From contig CM031878.1 of assembly GCA_018697195.1 (NCBI GenBank), positions 4,088,548 to 4,152,547 on the forward strand: 64,000 nucleotides of DNA, given 5' to 3'. Shown here piece after piece: positions 50,673-61,930 of the stretch. The position numbers and the translations under genes were made by a program. The notes under the pieces are model-generated. The model made no database searches. It saw nothing but the letters and a program-made list of their open reading frames with translations, and had not been told where the DNA came from. Within the stretch, counting starts at the first letter, position 1. Every line of letters begins with the position of its first letter. Source of the DNA: Certhia americana. Taxonomy: Eukaryota; Chordata; Aves; Passeriformes; Certhiidae.

Positions 50673-51199
50673 TGAAGATGGTCTTTTCCTTTTTGTGTTG
50701 ATTTTTTTCTTTTTTTTTTTCCCTTCAGGAAAACTAAACAAAACAGAACAAAGCAAAATTGTGGAGACTTATGTTACTGAACAGGCAATTTTCTAACAGG
50801 AAACCAAAGAATCAGCTACATGTATCTTGGAGAACTATACAAATCCTCTGCTAAAGTGGGTCAAGAGTTCTTTATTGATAGTAATTAGTGTCCTTGGCTC
50901 CTTGCTCCTTATAATAGGAGTAATAATAGTCAAGGACTTCTCCTTGTGAAACACCCCATAACACCTCCAACTGTAGCCAATGAGCATTGCACCTGGTTTC
51001 AGTTCAGCAAGATGTTTCTGTCAGTGCATTTTCTTGCTTTCCAGAGTCATTGTGCTGGGCTTCAGCCCACATACAGAAATAATGTGACAAGACTGCAGTG
51101 GCTTTTTTATTTTTCTTTCCTGATCGGTTGGTCAATGGAGTACTAGTGGACACTGGTGCAAGGATAAGGATGACAAATCTTAAGACCTGTTGGCCAGGG
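50673..51199. other. Noncoding stretch with an unexplained hydrophobic frame
   Basis: No certain feature. A stop-to-stop frame at 50797-50949 (+) encodes a hydrophobic segment beginning SSLLIVISVLGSLLLIIGVI with flanking lysines. Another frame at about 51129-51160 reads VNGVLVDTGA. Neither is long enough or well enough supported to call a gene; both are discussed as observations. Confidence 0.4.
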
Positions 51200-51347
51200 A
51201 GAATTGTGTCATCTGTACAGGCAACTTGTGGCTTGATATAAGACATTTAATCTCCCTGTAGTTAAACTGCATCTGTAAAATGGATGTTAGGACACTGCTA
51301 GGGAAGGAGATGTTGTGAGAGGGAAAGGTTGTATAATTAATAGATGA
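51200..51347 (+). mobile_element. MIR-like ancient SINE
   Basis: The sequence shows GCAACTTGTGG, GACATTTAATCTCCCTGTAG, CATCTGTAAAATGG and GTTGTGAGAGGGAAAGG followed by ATAATTAATAGATG. These match the MIR blocks GCAAGTTACTTAACCTCTCT, CATCTGTAAAATGGGGATAA and GTTGTGAGGATTAAATGAG in order and at the expected spacing. CATCTGTAAAATGG is the best conserved part of the family. The tRNA-like head is lost or unrecognisable. Confidence 0.68.
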
Positions 51348-52663
51348 CTAAAGGCTGGATGGCAAAATTCATCTGATGGTGGGAAGGTTCATAATGAATT
51401 TCTGACCTGGGGGACAAATATCACCAGTTCTTCATTACTTCAGTACTGGGATGAAGAAAAGACCCTGTATCATTAAGCAGCTAAGAAGGAAGTGTAAATT
51501 GGAATAAAAGAGGGAGGTGGGGAATCGTCATTTTCAGTGCACTGAAGGGAAGTGGACACACTCTACACGTAAGGGGAATCAGACATTTAAAGGCAAGTTA
51601 AAATCACAGTTTAGTCTATTTTATTTAATTTTCTTTCAGGATTCTTGAAGCTACAAGTAATAAAATTTGTTTTACCCATCTACTCCTTTTATCGTCCCTT
51701 TCTGGTCACCAAAAATTTAATATGAGCTCTCTTTAGAAAGCTCACCTAGATGTCTCTAAACTCTGGTTGAAAGAGTTCAAAGACCTGTCCAGTCCTATCC
51801 ATATTCTTCTTTTGTAATTGTCTCTAGTTTAGAGGGTCCTTAAGAATGAATTCTTTTACTTTCCCTTGCAAAGGTCGCTATCACCATTGTATTTTTTGGT
51901 CTTGGGACTTACAAGTTAGGAAGCCTTTCTCAGCTTTCTGATTCATAAGTATAGGATTGTTGTTTCTAAGCATACCTAATGCTCTCTGTCAGTCTGAAAA
52001 ATTATCCATTTGAAAAATAGAATGGCAAGCTGTGTTAAATTAATTTGGTAGCTACCATCTGATTGTTAAAAGAACATGGTAAAAAAAAAAAAAGTCTTGT
52101 CTACTTAGGAAAAAAAAATTAAAAACTATAATCCCAAGAAAATTGTCCACTGCTGTTTAATACACAAGAGTAAGTCACTTGCAAGCAGCATTAGGTTAAA
52201 TAAAGCATTCATTTGAAGCAGGCAGTGTTTAATATAGCTTATATTTACAACTCACATGGATGGTCTCTGTCGTCTGTCTCTTTAGTTGCTTTTTGGAAAA
52301 TATGTAGGGTGTTGTTCTAAAACCCAAAAATTCTGAAGTGGTTATCAGATGAATACATATATTTTCAGCAAAAGTTCTGCTCTCTCCAAGTAGAGCTATT
52401 GACTAGATATCAGAAAATCCCATGAGAAGGAAAAAAAAAATCATTTTAGGTTAGCTGAACACAATATTTACCTCAGAGTAAACAAAGATATTCAGCCCCC
52501 AGTCTTGAATAATTTAGGTGCTCTCCTATGTTCAGTATTCTCCTTTGTAAAATAGGTGTTTTTCAGAGTGGTGCGGTCCCGAAGGCTTGAGGAAGGTGTA
52601 CACCTAGGCAGACAGATGGACACAGAACTGGTGTTATTTTCAAACAGTGATAAATATCATCCC

Positions 52664-52735
52664 CCAGTTTTTTTGGTTTTTTTGGGGGGTTTTTTGTTTG
52701 GGTTTTTTTTTGTGGGTTTTTTTGGATCTTTTTTA
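52664..52735. repeat. G/T-rich low-complexity tract
   Basis: T-runs separated by G2, G6, G3, G3 and G2, preceded by CCCCC. It closely resembles the tract at 9243-9292. Confidence 0.9.
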
Positions 52736-53127
52736 ATATTTTGTAGATTTTTCAGTTCCTCTCACAAACTGGATTGTGCATAGAAGTGTATAGATATTTC
52801 TTCCTTGGAGCCATGGAAGAGACACAATGGCGAATTTTCATCCCCAGGTCTCAGGTATATGAAGTTCTGGTTCATCCCCTGGCAGAACACAGACATTATA
52901 TGGGGGTTATACAAAATAAAATCAATGGTTCTAACGAAACCAGCATTAGTCCTATGGAATGCAATAACACTCCAGCAATGGCGTTTTTGGGCTATTCTTC
53001 ATGTTAACCTCTGTAGGAAGTAATTACCCACATCATTACTGAAGTTTTAAGGCATCACTTCAGGAGGATAAAGCAACTTCTTCAAGTTATTCCTCTACTG
53101 AAATGAGAAAATGGAATTGTTCCAGGC

Positions 53128-53150
53128 AAAAAAAAAAAAAAAAAAAAAAA
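53128..53150. repeat. Poly-A run
   Basis: Twenty-three consecutive A. Confidence 0.9.
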
Positions 53151-53489
53151 GTATTGTAAGGTGAGTGAGGAAGGATATCAGCAAAATAATTTAGTAGATG
53201 GTATAATGTTAGCAGTATTATTTCTTTTCCTTTTTGTAGATTTTTGTTTTAACTGAAAGATTGGTCTAGCTCCTATCACTAATGCCATCCTTATTCTTTC
53301 CAATTTACCATGTGATATATTTTCACAGTCAGCATTGTTGAGCATCTTTTATATGCCCTGTTCTATATGTTTGTTTCTGTTATATTTGTGTTATTTTGGA
53401 ACCTCCATAGATTTCCATAGTGTTCTTTTGTCCTTTTGAAAATCCCACCTTGTTGACAGATTCTTTATCTCATTCCAAATGTGTGAATG

Positions 53490-53506
53490 GAAAAAAAAAA
53501 AAAAAA
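53490..53506. repeat. Poly-A run
   Basis: About seventeen consecutive A. Confidence 0.85.
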
Positions 53507-54362
53507 ACAAGAAAACCCTGCAAATGTTTGCAGTATAAGTTAAAACTACTAAATAAATTATATAGAAAAATTAAAAGCTGCAAGTATGCAGTATAATGCA
53601 TATTTTATTATTTCCTCCTTACAATGTTGTTTAAAAATACATAACCTCTTGATGTATGTATATTTCCTTGAGGAAGGTGCTCTGTAGCTCTGAGGCAGGA
53701 TAAGTAACATGTGATGTGGCAGCTGTAACATAACAGCATATTTTCCCATAAAAAGCAGAGTAAATGGGCACATAAATTCCATATAAACTGTCAGCATGTC
53801 AGCTATGCTAACACTGGGTAAGCTACTGCCCTTGAGCCTCACAAACTTATGCACCATCATTTTTCAAACAATTCACTTCAAGAAGTGGTACAGCTCCTGT
53901 GGAAGGAACATTCAGACCACCCTTCCTTTGGCCACTTCAGCTGACTTTTGTTCCTATGAAAGACACAAAAAGGGGTGAAACCCAGCCTTTACTGGTATAG
54001 GTGATGTTTTCTCTGGTGTCTTAAACTCTGCAGGAAGTTTAACTATATATTTTCTGATAGGTTATCCCAGTCTGGGTTTCATCTCATCTGGCTTCAGGTA
54101 CCAGCAGAGATTTGCATTTGAGCAAGTCACCCCAGGCTCTGCAGTCACTCGTGGCAGTCAGCTGGGGTTCTCAGCTTTTTTAGGGAGCAATTCATCTGAT
54201 CTACTTTAGCTGTGTACTTTAGCTGACATGCATCACACATCGAAAGAGCCTAGGGATTTCAACAGACACCAACACCTGCATTATGAGTGTCTAAGTTAGA
54301 AGGCATAAATCAACTCCTGACTACCTCCAGACCTCTAAAATAACTGTTGTGCTCAATCTTTT

Positions 54363-54385
54363 TTGTTTGTTTGTTTGCTTGCCTT
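54363..54385. repeat. (TTTG)n array
   Basis: Four TTTG units passing into GCTTG variants. Confidence 0.85.
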
Positions 54386-54759
54386 GTTTGAAGTCTATCT
54401 GGCTAGATAGACTATATCTATATCTTTGGATGGATATCTGTAAGTTGAAATACCTCATACACTTGGCCCATCTCAGTAGCCCAAACTAAGCTACCCACCT
54501 CATCTTCCTTGTTTATGAAAAGGAAATGTGCAGACTGCTTGTGTCTCCCCACACAGAGTGACCTGTGGAATATGGAAAACCTGTAGAAAGAAGGAATTAT
54601 GATACAATTTTGATGAACTTCATGCAACATTCAAATGCAATTATATTCCAAATACCACACACATGTCAGGAAAAGGATGCAACCGTGTTTGAGTTGGAAA
54701 TCTTCTAGGCCAGAAAGTTTGTAATTTGTGTTTTATCAAGTTCATTATTTATACTATTT

Positions 54760-54800
54760 ATTTTTAAAACAAACAAACAAAAAAACAAACAAAACCCCAC
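54760..54800. repeat. (AAAC)n array
   Basis: AAAC units with an A-run and a terminal CCCC. Confidence 0.85.
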
Positions 54801-55994
54801 AAAATCCAAACTATTCTTAAGGTAGGGGGAAAAAACACATCTATAATTTTACAATGAAAATTTCTGTATGTTAAAAATTTCTTCTTGAATGAAACATAAC
54901 AACTTTTGGCTGAAGAAAGAAGACAGGAAGAAGAATCCCTTTGACTAATTTGAAAAAAAAACTTTTTTTCCCTTTATACTTTCCAAATGTATTTTAGGAC
55001 AGGAAAGCCATTTCCCAGAAAACCTAAATTAGAATATTTACTGACCACCTTAGATTACTTCACATGTTCTGGACTGTGACACAATGGTCATGAAAGACAA
55101 GCAATGTCATCTTGAAGCAGTTAAAATTGTTGCATCAACAAAGAAAATTAAACTCTCCCACAGTCACCCTTCCTCTTCAAGGTCAAGTGTTCTCTGTCGA
55201 CCTCTTGAAACATGCACACAACTAAATTATACAGGCATATCATTGTTATCATAAATACATTATCTACGCCTATTTTCATAGTTAATGTAAGAGGGTCAGA
55301 GAAAATTTTTACTTGATAAGGCGGGTCAGTAACCTGAAAATGCTGAAGAACACTGCTTTAGATGGATGGACAAGGAAAGTCTTTATGACCTGATTTCCAT
55401 GAACTTTAGCTGAGTTTCAAGTGCTGAGGAGGTATTTTAGTCTACAGAAGAAAGCAAGCCAATCTGAAGATGTTTCCTAGGTTGCTATCAATGAGCTACT
55501 CAACATTTCTCCATGTCATGTTTTCCGTGTGACTCAGGTGTCCAAAAATATTTCACTTTTAATTTGAGTCCTTTAAGTAAGGATTATTACTTTTATTAAT
55601 TAATGAAGAAAAATAGTCTGAAGGTTTAATGAAATCAAGAAAATTCATCTGATGCCTTGGCTAAACAGGATCGTTCTGAATTCATTTAGCCGCAATAGAG
55701 AGCAAAAGAGATTACTTGTCCCTGAGCTAGCTACATTTTGTTTGTTCATTTTATATGGTTTATTATGCAACAGATCTAGTCTTTGATAAAGGATTTTAGG
55801 CTGTCTTGCAATGAAATAAAGTAATGCAGTGAGGAAGAGGAAGCCAAAATGATCAGAGTGAATATTTGTAATTTTAATACATCCAGTGTACTCATTAGTC
55901 ATTATTTGAGTAAGTGTCCTCATTAAAATTATCTCTCACTTTTAAAAGTACTTTAACTTATATTTATTTGGTTATTTTAAGAGTTTTGTCTTAG

Positions 55995-56065
55995 TTTTTT
56001 GGGGGATTTTGTTTTGTTGCTTTTTTTCTTTTTCATTTCATTTTTTTAGTATTTTTTCCCCCCCA
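55995..56065. repeat. T/G-rich low-complexity tract
   Basis: T-runs with one G5 run and a C-rich end (CCCCCCC near 56060). Confidence 0.85.
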
Positions 56066-56732
56066 TTTTAAACATCCTAAATTCTTAGCTACACGCTAAC
56101 ATTTGAATACTCAAATCTCTTGTCAGTTTGTTTTTTGTTTTTTTTTTTTTAACATTAGAAAACATAAAGGAAGGGGAAAAGACCTGTTTATTGACTCCAA
56201 AATATAAATGTGAAGTTATGTGATATTCAAATTCAAGAACTCACATTTCAGACCCTCATGATCATATTCTGAGAAGTAAACAAAGTTATGACCACAAAGT
56301 TGGCTTATGGAAGGCATAAGAAAGAAAGGTAAATATATTGTTTATATCTCATTGCATTTTCTTGGCATCCAATAAAATATTATGCACATAAAATTATACT
56401 AATCAAAACCAGAGAAGATCACCATTATGACAAAAAACTGGTAGTCACTTGACACACTTATCAGGATTGAGCTGAGGTGAAATTTATCTGATGTTCTAGC
56501 AAAGAGATGGCTTGATCTCACTCCCTCCAAATGGATCTACTAAAAGATAAAGAAATTCTGACAGCTAGATAGACTGCCAGTAAACTTCAAGCATCTTCAT
56601 GCCCTTAGGTTTGGTGGCTTGGGTAGTAATCCTCATGAAAATTTCTTAATCTGTTTGCTGGTTGATTTTTATGTCTTATGAAGTGCATACAGGTAGTAAA
56701 AAAAAGGAAACTAAAAAAAAAATGCTATAAAT

Positions 56733-56757
56733 TGTTTGTTTGTTTGTTTGTTTGTTT
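56733..56757. repeat. (TTTG)n array
   Basis: Six TTTG units, near perfect. Confidence 0.9.
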
Positions 56758-56842
56758 TCTTAAAGCTGAGGAGAAGATTTCAATTTCAGATGTGTTTTAA
56801 GATTTATGCAGACTTTGGATCAATGTGTGTATGCTGCTTCTA

Positions 56843-57035
56843 TAGCTAAGCTTCAAGCTGTGATCCCATCAGATCTCCTGGGGCACTTCCAGCTGTGATC
56901 ATGTCAGATCCCATAAGCTAAATAGGTTGGGCCAACTCAAGCTGTGATGCTGTCAGATTTCATCAGCTAAGCAGGTTTGGGATGAGTCAGTGCTTGAACA
57001 GGAGACTTGCAATGAACAGGTTGGCTTCAAAGGAC
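56843..57035 (+). mobile_element. 5S-rRNA-derived sequence with internal tandem units
   Basis: The best unit (56940-57030) reads GCTGTGATGCTGTCAGATTT, CATCAGCTAAGCAGGTTTGG, GATGAGTCAGTGCTTGAACA and GGAGACTTGC. It follows vertebrate 5S rRNA from about nucleotide 28 onward, including the box A core AGCTAAGCAGG and the box C region (AGTACTTGGATGGGAGACC in the gene). Two shorter units precede it, at 56856 (AGCTGTGATCCCATCAGATC) and 56891 (AGCTGTGATCATGTCAGATC, then CATAAGCTAAATAGGTTGGG). The starts are 35 and 49 bases apart. The 5' end of 5S is missing, so this is not a working gene. It is a 5S pseudogene cluster or a 5S-derived SINE; I favour the SINE because such elements are known in amniotes. 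Confidence 0.7.
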
Positions 57036-57221
57036 ATTGTGGCTGTAACTCCACAAAGGTTCACAAATGTTCCCTTTTCCTTCATTGATCTCAGGCAAAA
57101 ACTCTGCACTCCCAACACATCACACTGCTGAAAGACAGTGCTTAGGAAAAGAGAGGGGGTGAAACTGAAGCACTTCCCCACATCTCAGAATAAATAATCA
57201 TACTAGCAAAGATATTTGCAC

Positions 57222-57247
57222 TTTTTTTTTTTTTTTTTTTCCCCCCC
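57222..57247. repeat. T-run joined to C7
   Basis: Nineteen T followed directly by seven C, a pure pyrimidine tract. Confidence 0.9.
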
Positions 57248-59371
57248 TATGATATGTGTTTTGCAGAAAGAAATCATAGAGAGAAACACATGACACTGGA
57301 ATGGGTGAGTGTTGTCCAAATCTTTTTTTGAAGAACTATGTGTATGTTGTTTTTATATTGGAAACTGCTCCATCACCTCTGCCAACAAGACTTTGCAGGA
57401 CTTTTGCAGATACAAAAAGAAGGAGCAAGTGCTTTCATTACATTTCGCAGGAAGTTTCCACTGCAATGTGTTAGGATAAGACTTCTGAAGGACTAGCTAT
57501 TCTTTCCCCCTAACAAAGAAAACTGCACATCCTGCTGGTGATATTATTCCCTTCAGAAGCCTTTAGAAGCTTCTTTAAATGTTTGTATTAAACCAATGCA
57601 GTGAAGAAAACTAAATAGGTGAGGTTTACGAGGTTTCATGTGTAAAACATCTTTCTTAATTTATTTTGCAATTCATTCTCCCTCATTTCATTGTGAAACT
57701 AAAACAAAAAGACAAAGAAGGTTGTGGGGAGAAAAAAAAATCATCTCTGGAAGGAAAGGTAACTATGATTTGAAGCTGTATCCATTTTTCAGGGTTGATA
57801 TTGGATGTTTTGTGTGTGTTTATATTTGTGGCCTTTACAATACATATTTGTAACAAAATAATTTCTGTATTAAACAATTTCCATCACAAGAAGTCACATT
57901 TTCTTGTTATATGGTTAACTCCATTAAATAGATAAGACAAAAACTGCATCATAAAATGAACTTGATAAAAAAAGTATGCAATTTCAAAGAAAGCATTAAT
58001 TAAAATAAAGCATTGCAACAATAATGGTGTAAATTTTTCACTACACATTTCTTTTGTGAAATAAAATAAAAGGTACTTTTAATGAAGAAATCTGCTGTTG
58101 TGGAGTAGTTTCTGAGCAGTTTTTTAGGAGCAAGATCTTGTGCTGATAACCCCTCTTCATGACGAAAGGTTCTCTAAAAGACAGGAATCCTCTTTCTGCA
58201 GAATAAATCTTAAGAGGTCCTGTTTTTTTTTAGTAAATATAGTACAAAGCAAAGGTCTCTAAAGAAGTATTAAGGGTGCATTCAGTCAGCTCCTTCTTCC
58301 TTTGTTTTAATGGAATGGAGGACAGAATATGTTTGGGGTTTTTTCAGTAATTTTCAGGAAGTCTTGTCCTGATTTAAAACTCACAACTGTTGTGTGTGAT
58401 GATCAGTTGATGATATGCTACAGAGTAATTTAAAAAATAACCTTCAGGGGCACAGGAAAGAGACTCACCTCACCATACTAGGCGGGCAAGGTATAGCAAA
58501 GTGCAAATCTGCAATCAGCTGGGACTCTGCTCAGAGTCAGAGAACAGGAAGAGGAAACCCATAAATAAGTTTTCTCGGCAGTTTTTGGCAGAGGCACACA
58601 AAAGCTTTTGATTTCTTTCTGTTGACATTAAAGAGAGAAGTGGGGACTTATAGGGATATCCATGCAGATATCTCTATCAGTCAGATGAATGCAGCCCATG
58701 TTTTCCTACAAAAATATACACCACAGTATTGGACTAACTTTTCCCTTTCATTTGATTAAACCCAGGAGGTGTTATTTCTCCTCAACACAAGCAGCTTGCT
58801 TGTTCCCTTGCCACTTATTAGACAACAGAGGAAAAGTACGCCTTATTTGCAGTAAAATATCTGAGATGTGGTTTTGATGTGTTAGGTCCTGAACACTTTG
58901 CTTCTCCTCCCAAGTCCCTGCAAGCTAAAAGACAATGACAGTTGCAAGTCAGATGGTCTCAGTCACCATCCAGGTTAGAATGAAAAGATATGGACTACAT
59001 CCTGGCTGTGCCTCAAGCTGCCTGCATGCTCAGACTGCACCTACCACCCTAGAGAGACTTCTTTCATCTTCTCAGTATCATCCTGACAGTCACACAGAGT
59101 AGAAACTGCTGTGTCTTTTATCATTGTCTGGGCTTCTTTTACTTTGACACGATTTCTAGGTTGTGGTGTGGTTATCCAGGAACATGCAAACTCAGTATGG
59201 CAGTTTGTGCGTCTGTGCTCCAGAGCATCTTGCACAGGGGAATGATGCTTGGAAGAAGCTGGATTCTCTGCCCTGGGCCTCAGGGCTGATAAAGTTTTCT
59301 GTTATCTCTGCTTAGAGTCATAAGGATGCTTTCCCTCCTACCTCACTACTTCACTACCCTCCTCACGCACC

Positions 59372-59393
59372 TTTTTTTTTTTTTTTTTTTTTT
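59372..59393. repeat. Poly-T run
   Basis: Twenty-two consecutive T. Confidence 0.9.
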
Positions 59394-60254
59394 ACTTGGA
59401 AAATCCAATTTGAAATGTTAAACTGTAAATGAAGATTCTGATGTTTGTGTCAAGATTAGCACTGTGGGTGGGAGGGAGAGGTAGATATTCTCCTCAGGAG
59501 CAAAGCCCTCAGCGCAAGAGAGTACGTCAATGGAGGTGAGGGGAACCTAATGTACAAAGGTTGGCTTTTTAAACAGCTGAAGTTAGAAAGAGTGCTCTTT
59601 GTGAAACTGGCCACAAAGGGAGCAGAGTGTCTACACCAGAATGACTGAGTGACCTTTTCAAAGCGTTAGGCATTGTTTCTTTTCATTGAATTAAGTGTGT
59701 ATGTGCATGCGAGTGCATTGTGTGCTGAGCACTGATAGACACTGCTAATTTTTTTCCTAAACTCTCCAAGTCTCTGCTAATTGGAACTACGATGAAACTG
59801 CATTTTGTAATTCACAGTTAAGTTCTTAATTTTTAAATACTTCCCAAGCCAAAGCAGACAAAGGTAAACAATGCTTCCTCCTTAAATCTGTTTCCAAGCA
59901 GATTCTGGAGGAAGTTTTCTTGGTTTAATTCAGCACTTCATTCACATTTCAATATACTTTTTTATATAATATTCACTTTAACCACTTGGATGTTGACAGT
60001 AGGGACAAAACAGCAGAGCACAGGCAACACAGGAGGTTCCTGGAATGTGCTGATGACAACTTCCTTCTTGAAATGATAGAGGATCAATAACGAGGAGGGT
60101 TGCTGTGCTGGGATGTTGGTGCTCAACACCAAGCTGAGGGTGGCAGGGAATGCAAAGCAGCAAAACAAGAACACATTTCTTACCTTGGGCTTCAGGAAAG
60201 CAGACTTTGGTCTCTTCAAGGAGCTACTTGGTAGAGTGTTATGAGAAATGGCCC

Positions 60255-60642
60255 TGGAGGCAAAAGAGGAAGAAAGTTGGTTAAAAATTAAGGATTGCCT
60301 CCTCGAAGCTCAGCAGTGATGTGTCCCAACAGACAGAAAGTCAGGAAAAAACCACCAGAAATCCTGCATGGATAATGGGGTGATTGAACAGGATTTCAAA
60401 GTGGAAGAGGTAGATTTAGATTAAGATATATGGGAGAAATTTACTTGGAGGATAGAGGAATGCTGGAGTAGGTTGCCCCAAAAAATTGAGGTGCCCCTAT
60501 CCCCGTAAATGTTCAGGAGAGGCTGGATGGGGCTCTGAACAACCTGGTCTAGGGACAGTGTTCCTGCCCATGGTGGGGTGGTGGAACAAGGTGAACTTTA
60601 AGGTCTCCTACAACCCAAACTGCTCCAAGCTTCTACAACTCA
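60255..60642 (+). mobile_element. CR1 LINE with large internal deletion
   Basis: The left part (about 60269-60380) translates to EESWLKIKDCLLEAQQ, a stop, then CVPTDRKSGKNHQKSCMDNG. This resembles the CR1 ORF2 linker between the endonuclease and reverse-transcriptase domains. From about 60395 the sequence jumps to the CR1 3' end: GGTAGATTTAGATTAAGATA, GGAGTAGGTTGCCCCA, GGCTGGATGGGGCTCTGAAC, AACCTGGTCTAGGG, CCTGCCCATGG and CTACAACCCAAACTGCTCCA. The whole reverse-transcriptase region is missing between them. The tail ends in a decayed octamer near 60642. It is inactive. Confidence 0.85.
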
Positions 60643-61860
60643 GTGTTATGGTCTGTGATGTTATGTAATAGAAAATGTGAAAACAAAGCTACATCTCTAC
60701 TAGTAAATTATACATGTTCATAACTGGGTTTGGAAGAAGAAGCCAGCTGGCAGGGATCAGTTCAGCTCCTTACTGGGAAGTTCTTCTGGGTGGCCACATC
60801 CAAAATGCCTATGAGAGTCATCCTTGGCCCATGCTGTCTCCTGAACTATTCCCAGAAAATGTCAGGGGGAATGCTGGCTACCAGATGCTAAAACTGTGTT
60901 AGGGGCAGGTTTAACAATTTGATTTTATAGGCAATTGTATTCCAGAGCAAAGGAATATTTTCTGGCACTGATTAGCTTAGAAGTACAAGTACATCATTAA
61001 ATCCTTTGGACTGTGCTGTTCTTAATTTGGTCAAAGACCAAAAGAAGAAGCAGGTCTTATTGTGTTACACTCTGAGGAATATCTCTTTGGCTTTATCCTC
61101 AGATTAGCCTAAAGACTGTATTCTCTCTCTTGGCTGACAGCTCCAGGTGATAGGAAAATTATCCTTCATGTGCCTCTTACCTCATTCTCTATAAACAAAG
61201 CTTTACATTTGGAAGGAAAAGACTATATATCTAAAAAAACTATATATCTAAAAAGTCAAAAGGGTCTTTACATTTGTGACTCTTTATATACAGGTAAAAT
61301 ATGCATTAAGATTCCCTTGACCTGATGTTATGCACTGGCAAAACTACTTTACCTTCGTTTTCATATATCAGAGAAAAAATGTTGGATTACTTAGATTATT
61401 CTTTACATTAGAGTGTATTTTCATTATATTTTCATTTTGAATTTATTGTAGGAGCAGAGAAAATGGCATATTAGGATAGTTCAACCCAAATAGATAAAAG
61501 AGGAGAAAGAAATTGCAAATTATGTATTTTTTTCCTGTTGAATAATTTTATTTAAGGAGGTAAGATCCTAATCTTATTTTCTTTTTGGTTATTTTTTTTC
61601 AAATATTTTTATTACTCTGGAGGTCTTCTTCTTTCCAGCTGGTGAATACTGTTGAACTGAAGATATTTCAAAATGCATTAAAAAAACCCAACCCCCCCCC
61701 AAAAAACAACAAAAAACAACAAAAACCTTATGTTGTCTTATTATTCTATTATATGTAATACAGGATAATTTGTGTACAAAATAACAAAATGATTAGAGCA
61801 ACTGCAGAAACAATGAGGAAGATTTCTACGTGATCTAGTTGAAGGTTTCCCTTCTAATTA
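60643..61860. other. Unique noncoding stretch
   Basis: Contains a short direct duplication of CTATATATCTAAAAA (61222-61251) and an A/C-rich tract (61677-61730). No gene recognised. Confidence 0.6.
61677..61730. repeat. A/C-rich low-complexity tract
   Basis: A-runs with CCC and C9-10 runs, then AAC units. It is the same class as 25983-26060. Confidence 0.9.
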
Positions 61861-61930
61861 CAGAGGTACTGGACTTGATGGCTTTTAGAGGCCCCTTCCA
61901 ATCCAAATTGTCCTATGATTCTATGATTCC
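61861..61930 (+). mobile_element. CR1 LINE, extreme 3' tail
   Basis: Reads GGTACTGGACTTGATGGC, TTTTAGAGGCCCCTTCCAAT, CCAAATTGTCC and the intact octamer array TATGATTCTATGATTCC. Only about 70 bases of CR1 are present. The well-kept octamers suggest it is not among the oldest copies. Confidence 0.9.

Larger units (their letters stand above)
51348..56842. other. Unique AT-rich noncoding stretch
   Basis: No gene or transposon recognised. Low-complexity tracts lie at 52664-52735, 53128-53150, 53490-53506, 54363-54385, 54760-54800, 55995-56065 and 56733-56757. Confidence 0.55.
57036..60254. other. Unique noncoding stretch
   Basis: No gene or further transposon recognised. It includes a T-run/C-run at 57222-57247 and a T-run at 59372-59393. 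Confidence 0.55.

Noticed and set aside
50705..50729. Strong polypyrimidine tract and CAG acceptor-like site
   Set aside because: The following sequence reaches a stop quickly and has no donor at a sensible distance. T-rich tracts followed by CAG are common here.
51129..51235. VNGVLVDTGA reading, resembling an aspartic-protease active site of a retroelement
   Set aside because: The motif is short, no other pro or pol sequence is adjacent, and the frame runs straight into the MIR-like SINE at 51200. Chance is the better explanation.
52520..52560. TTCTCCTTTGTAAAATAGG resembling the MIR core CATCTGTAAAATGG
   Set aside because: A single short match with no supporting blocks on either side.
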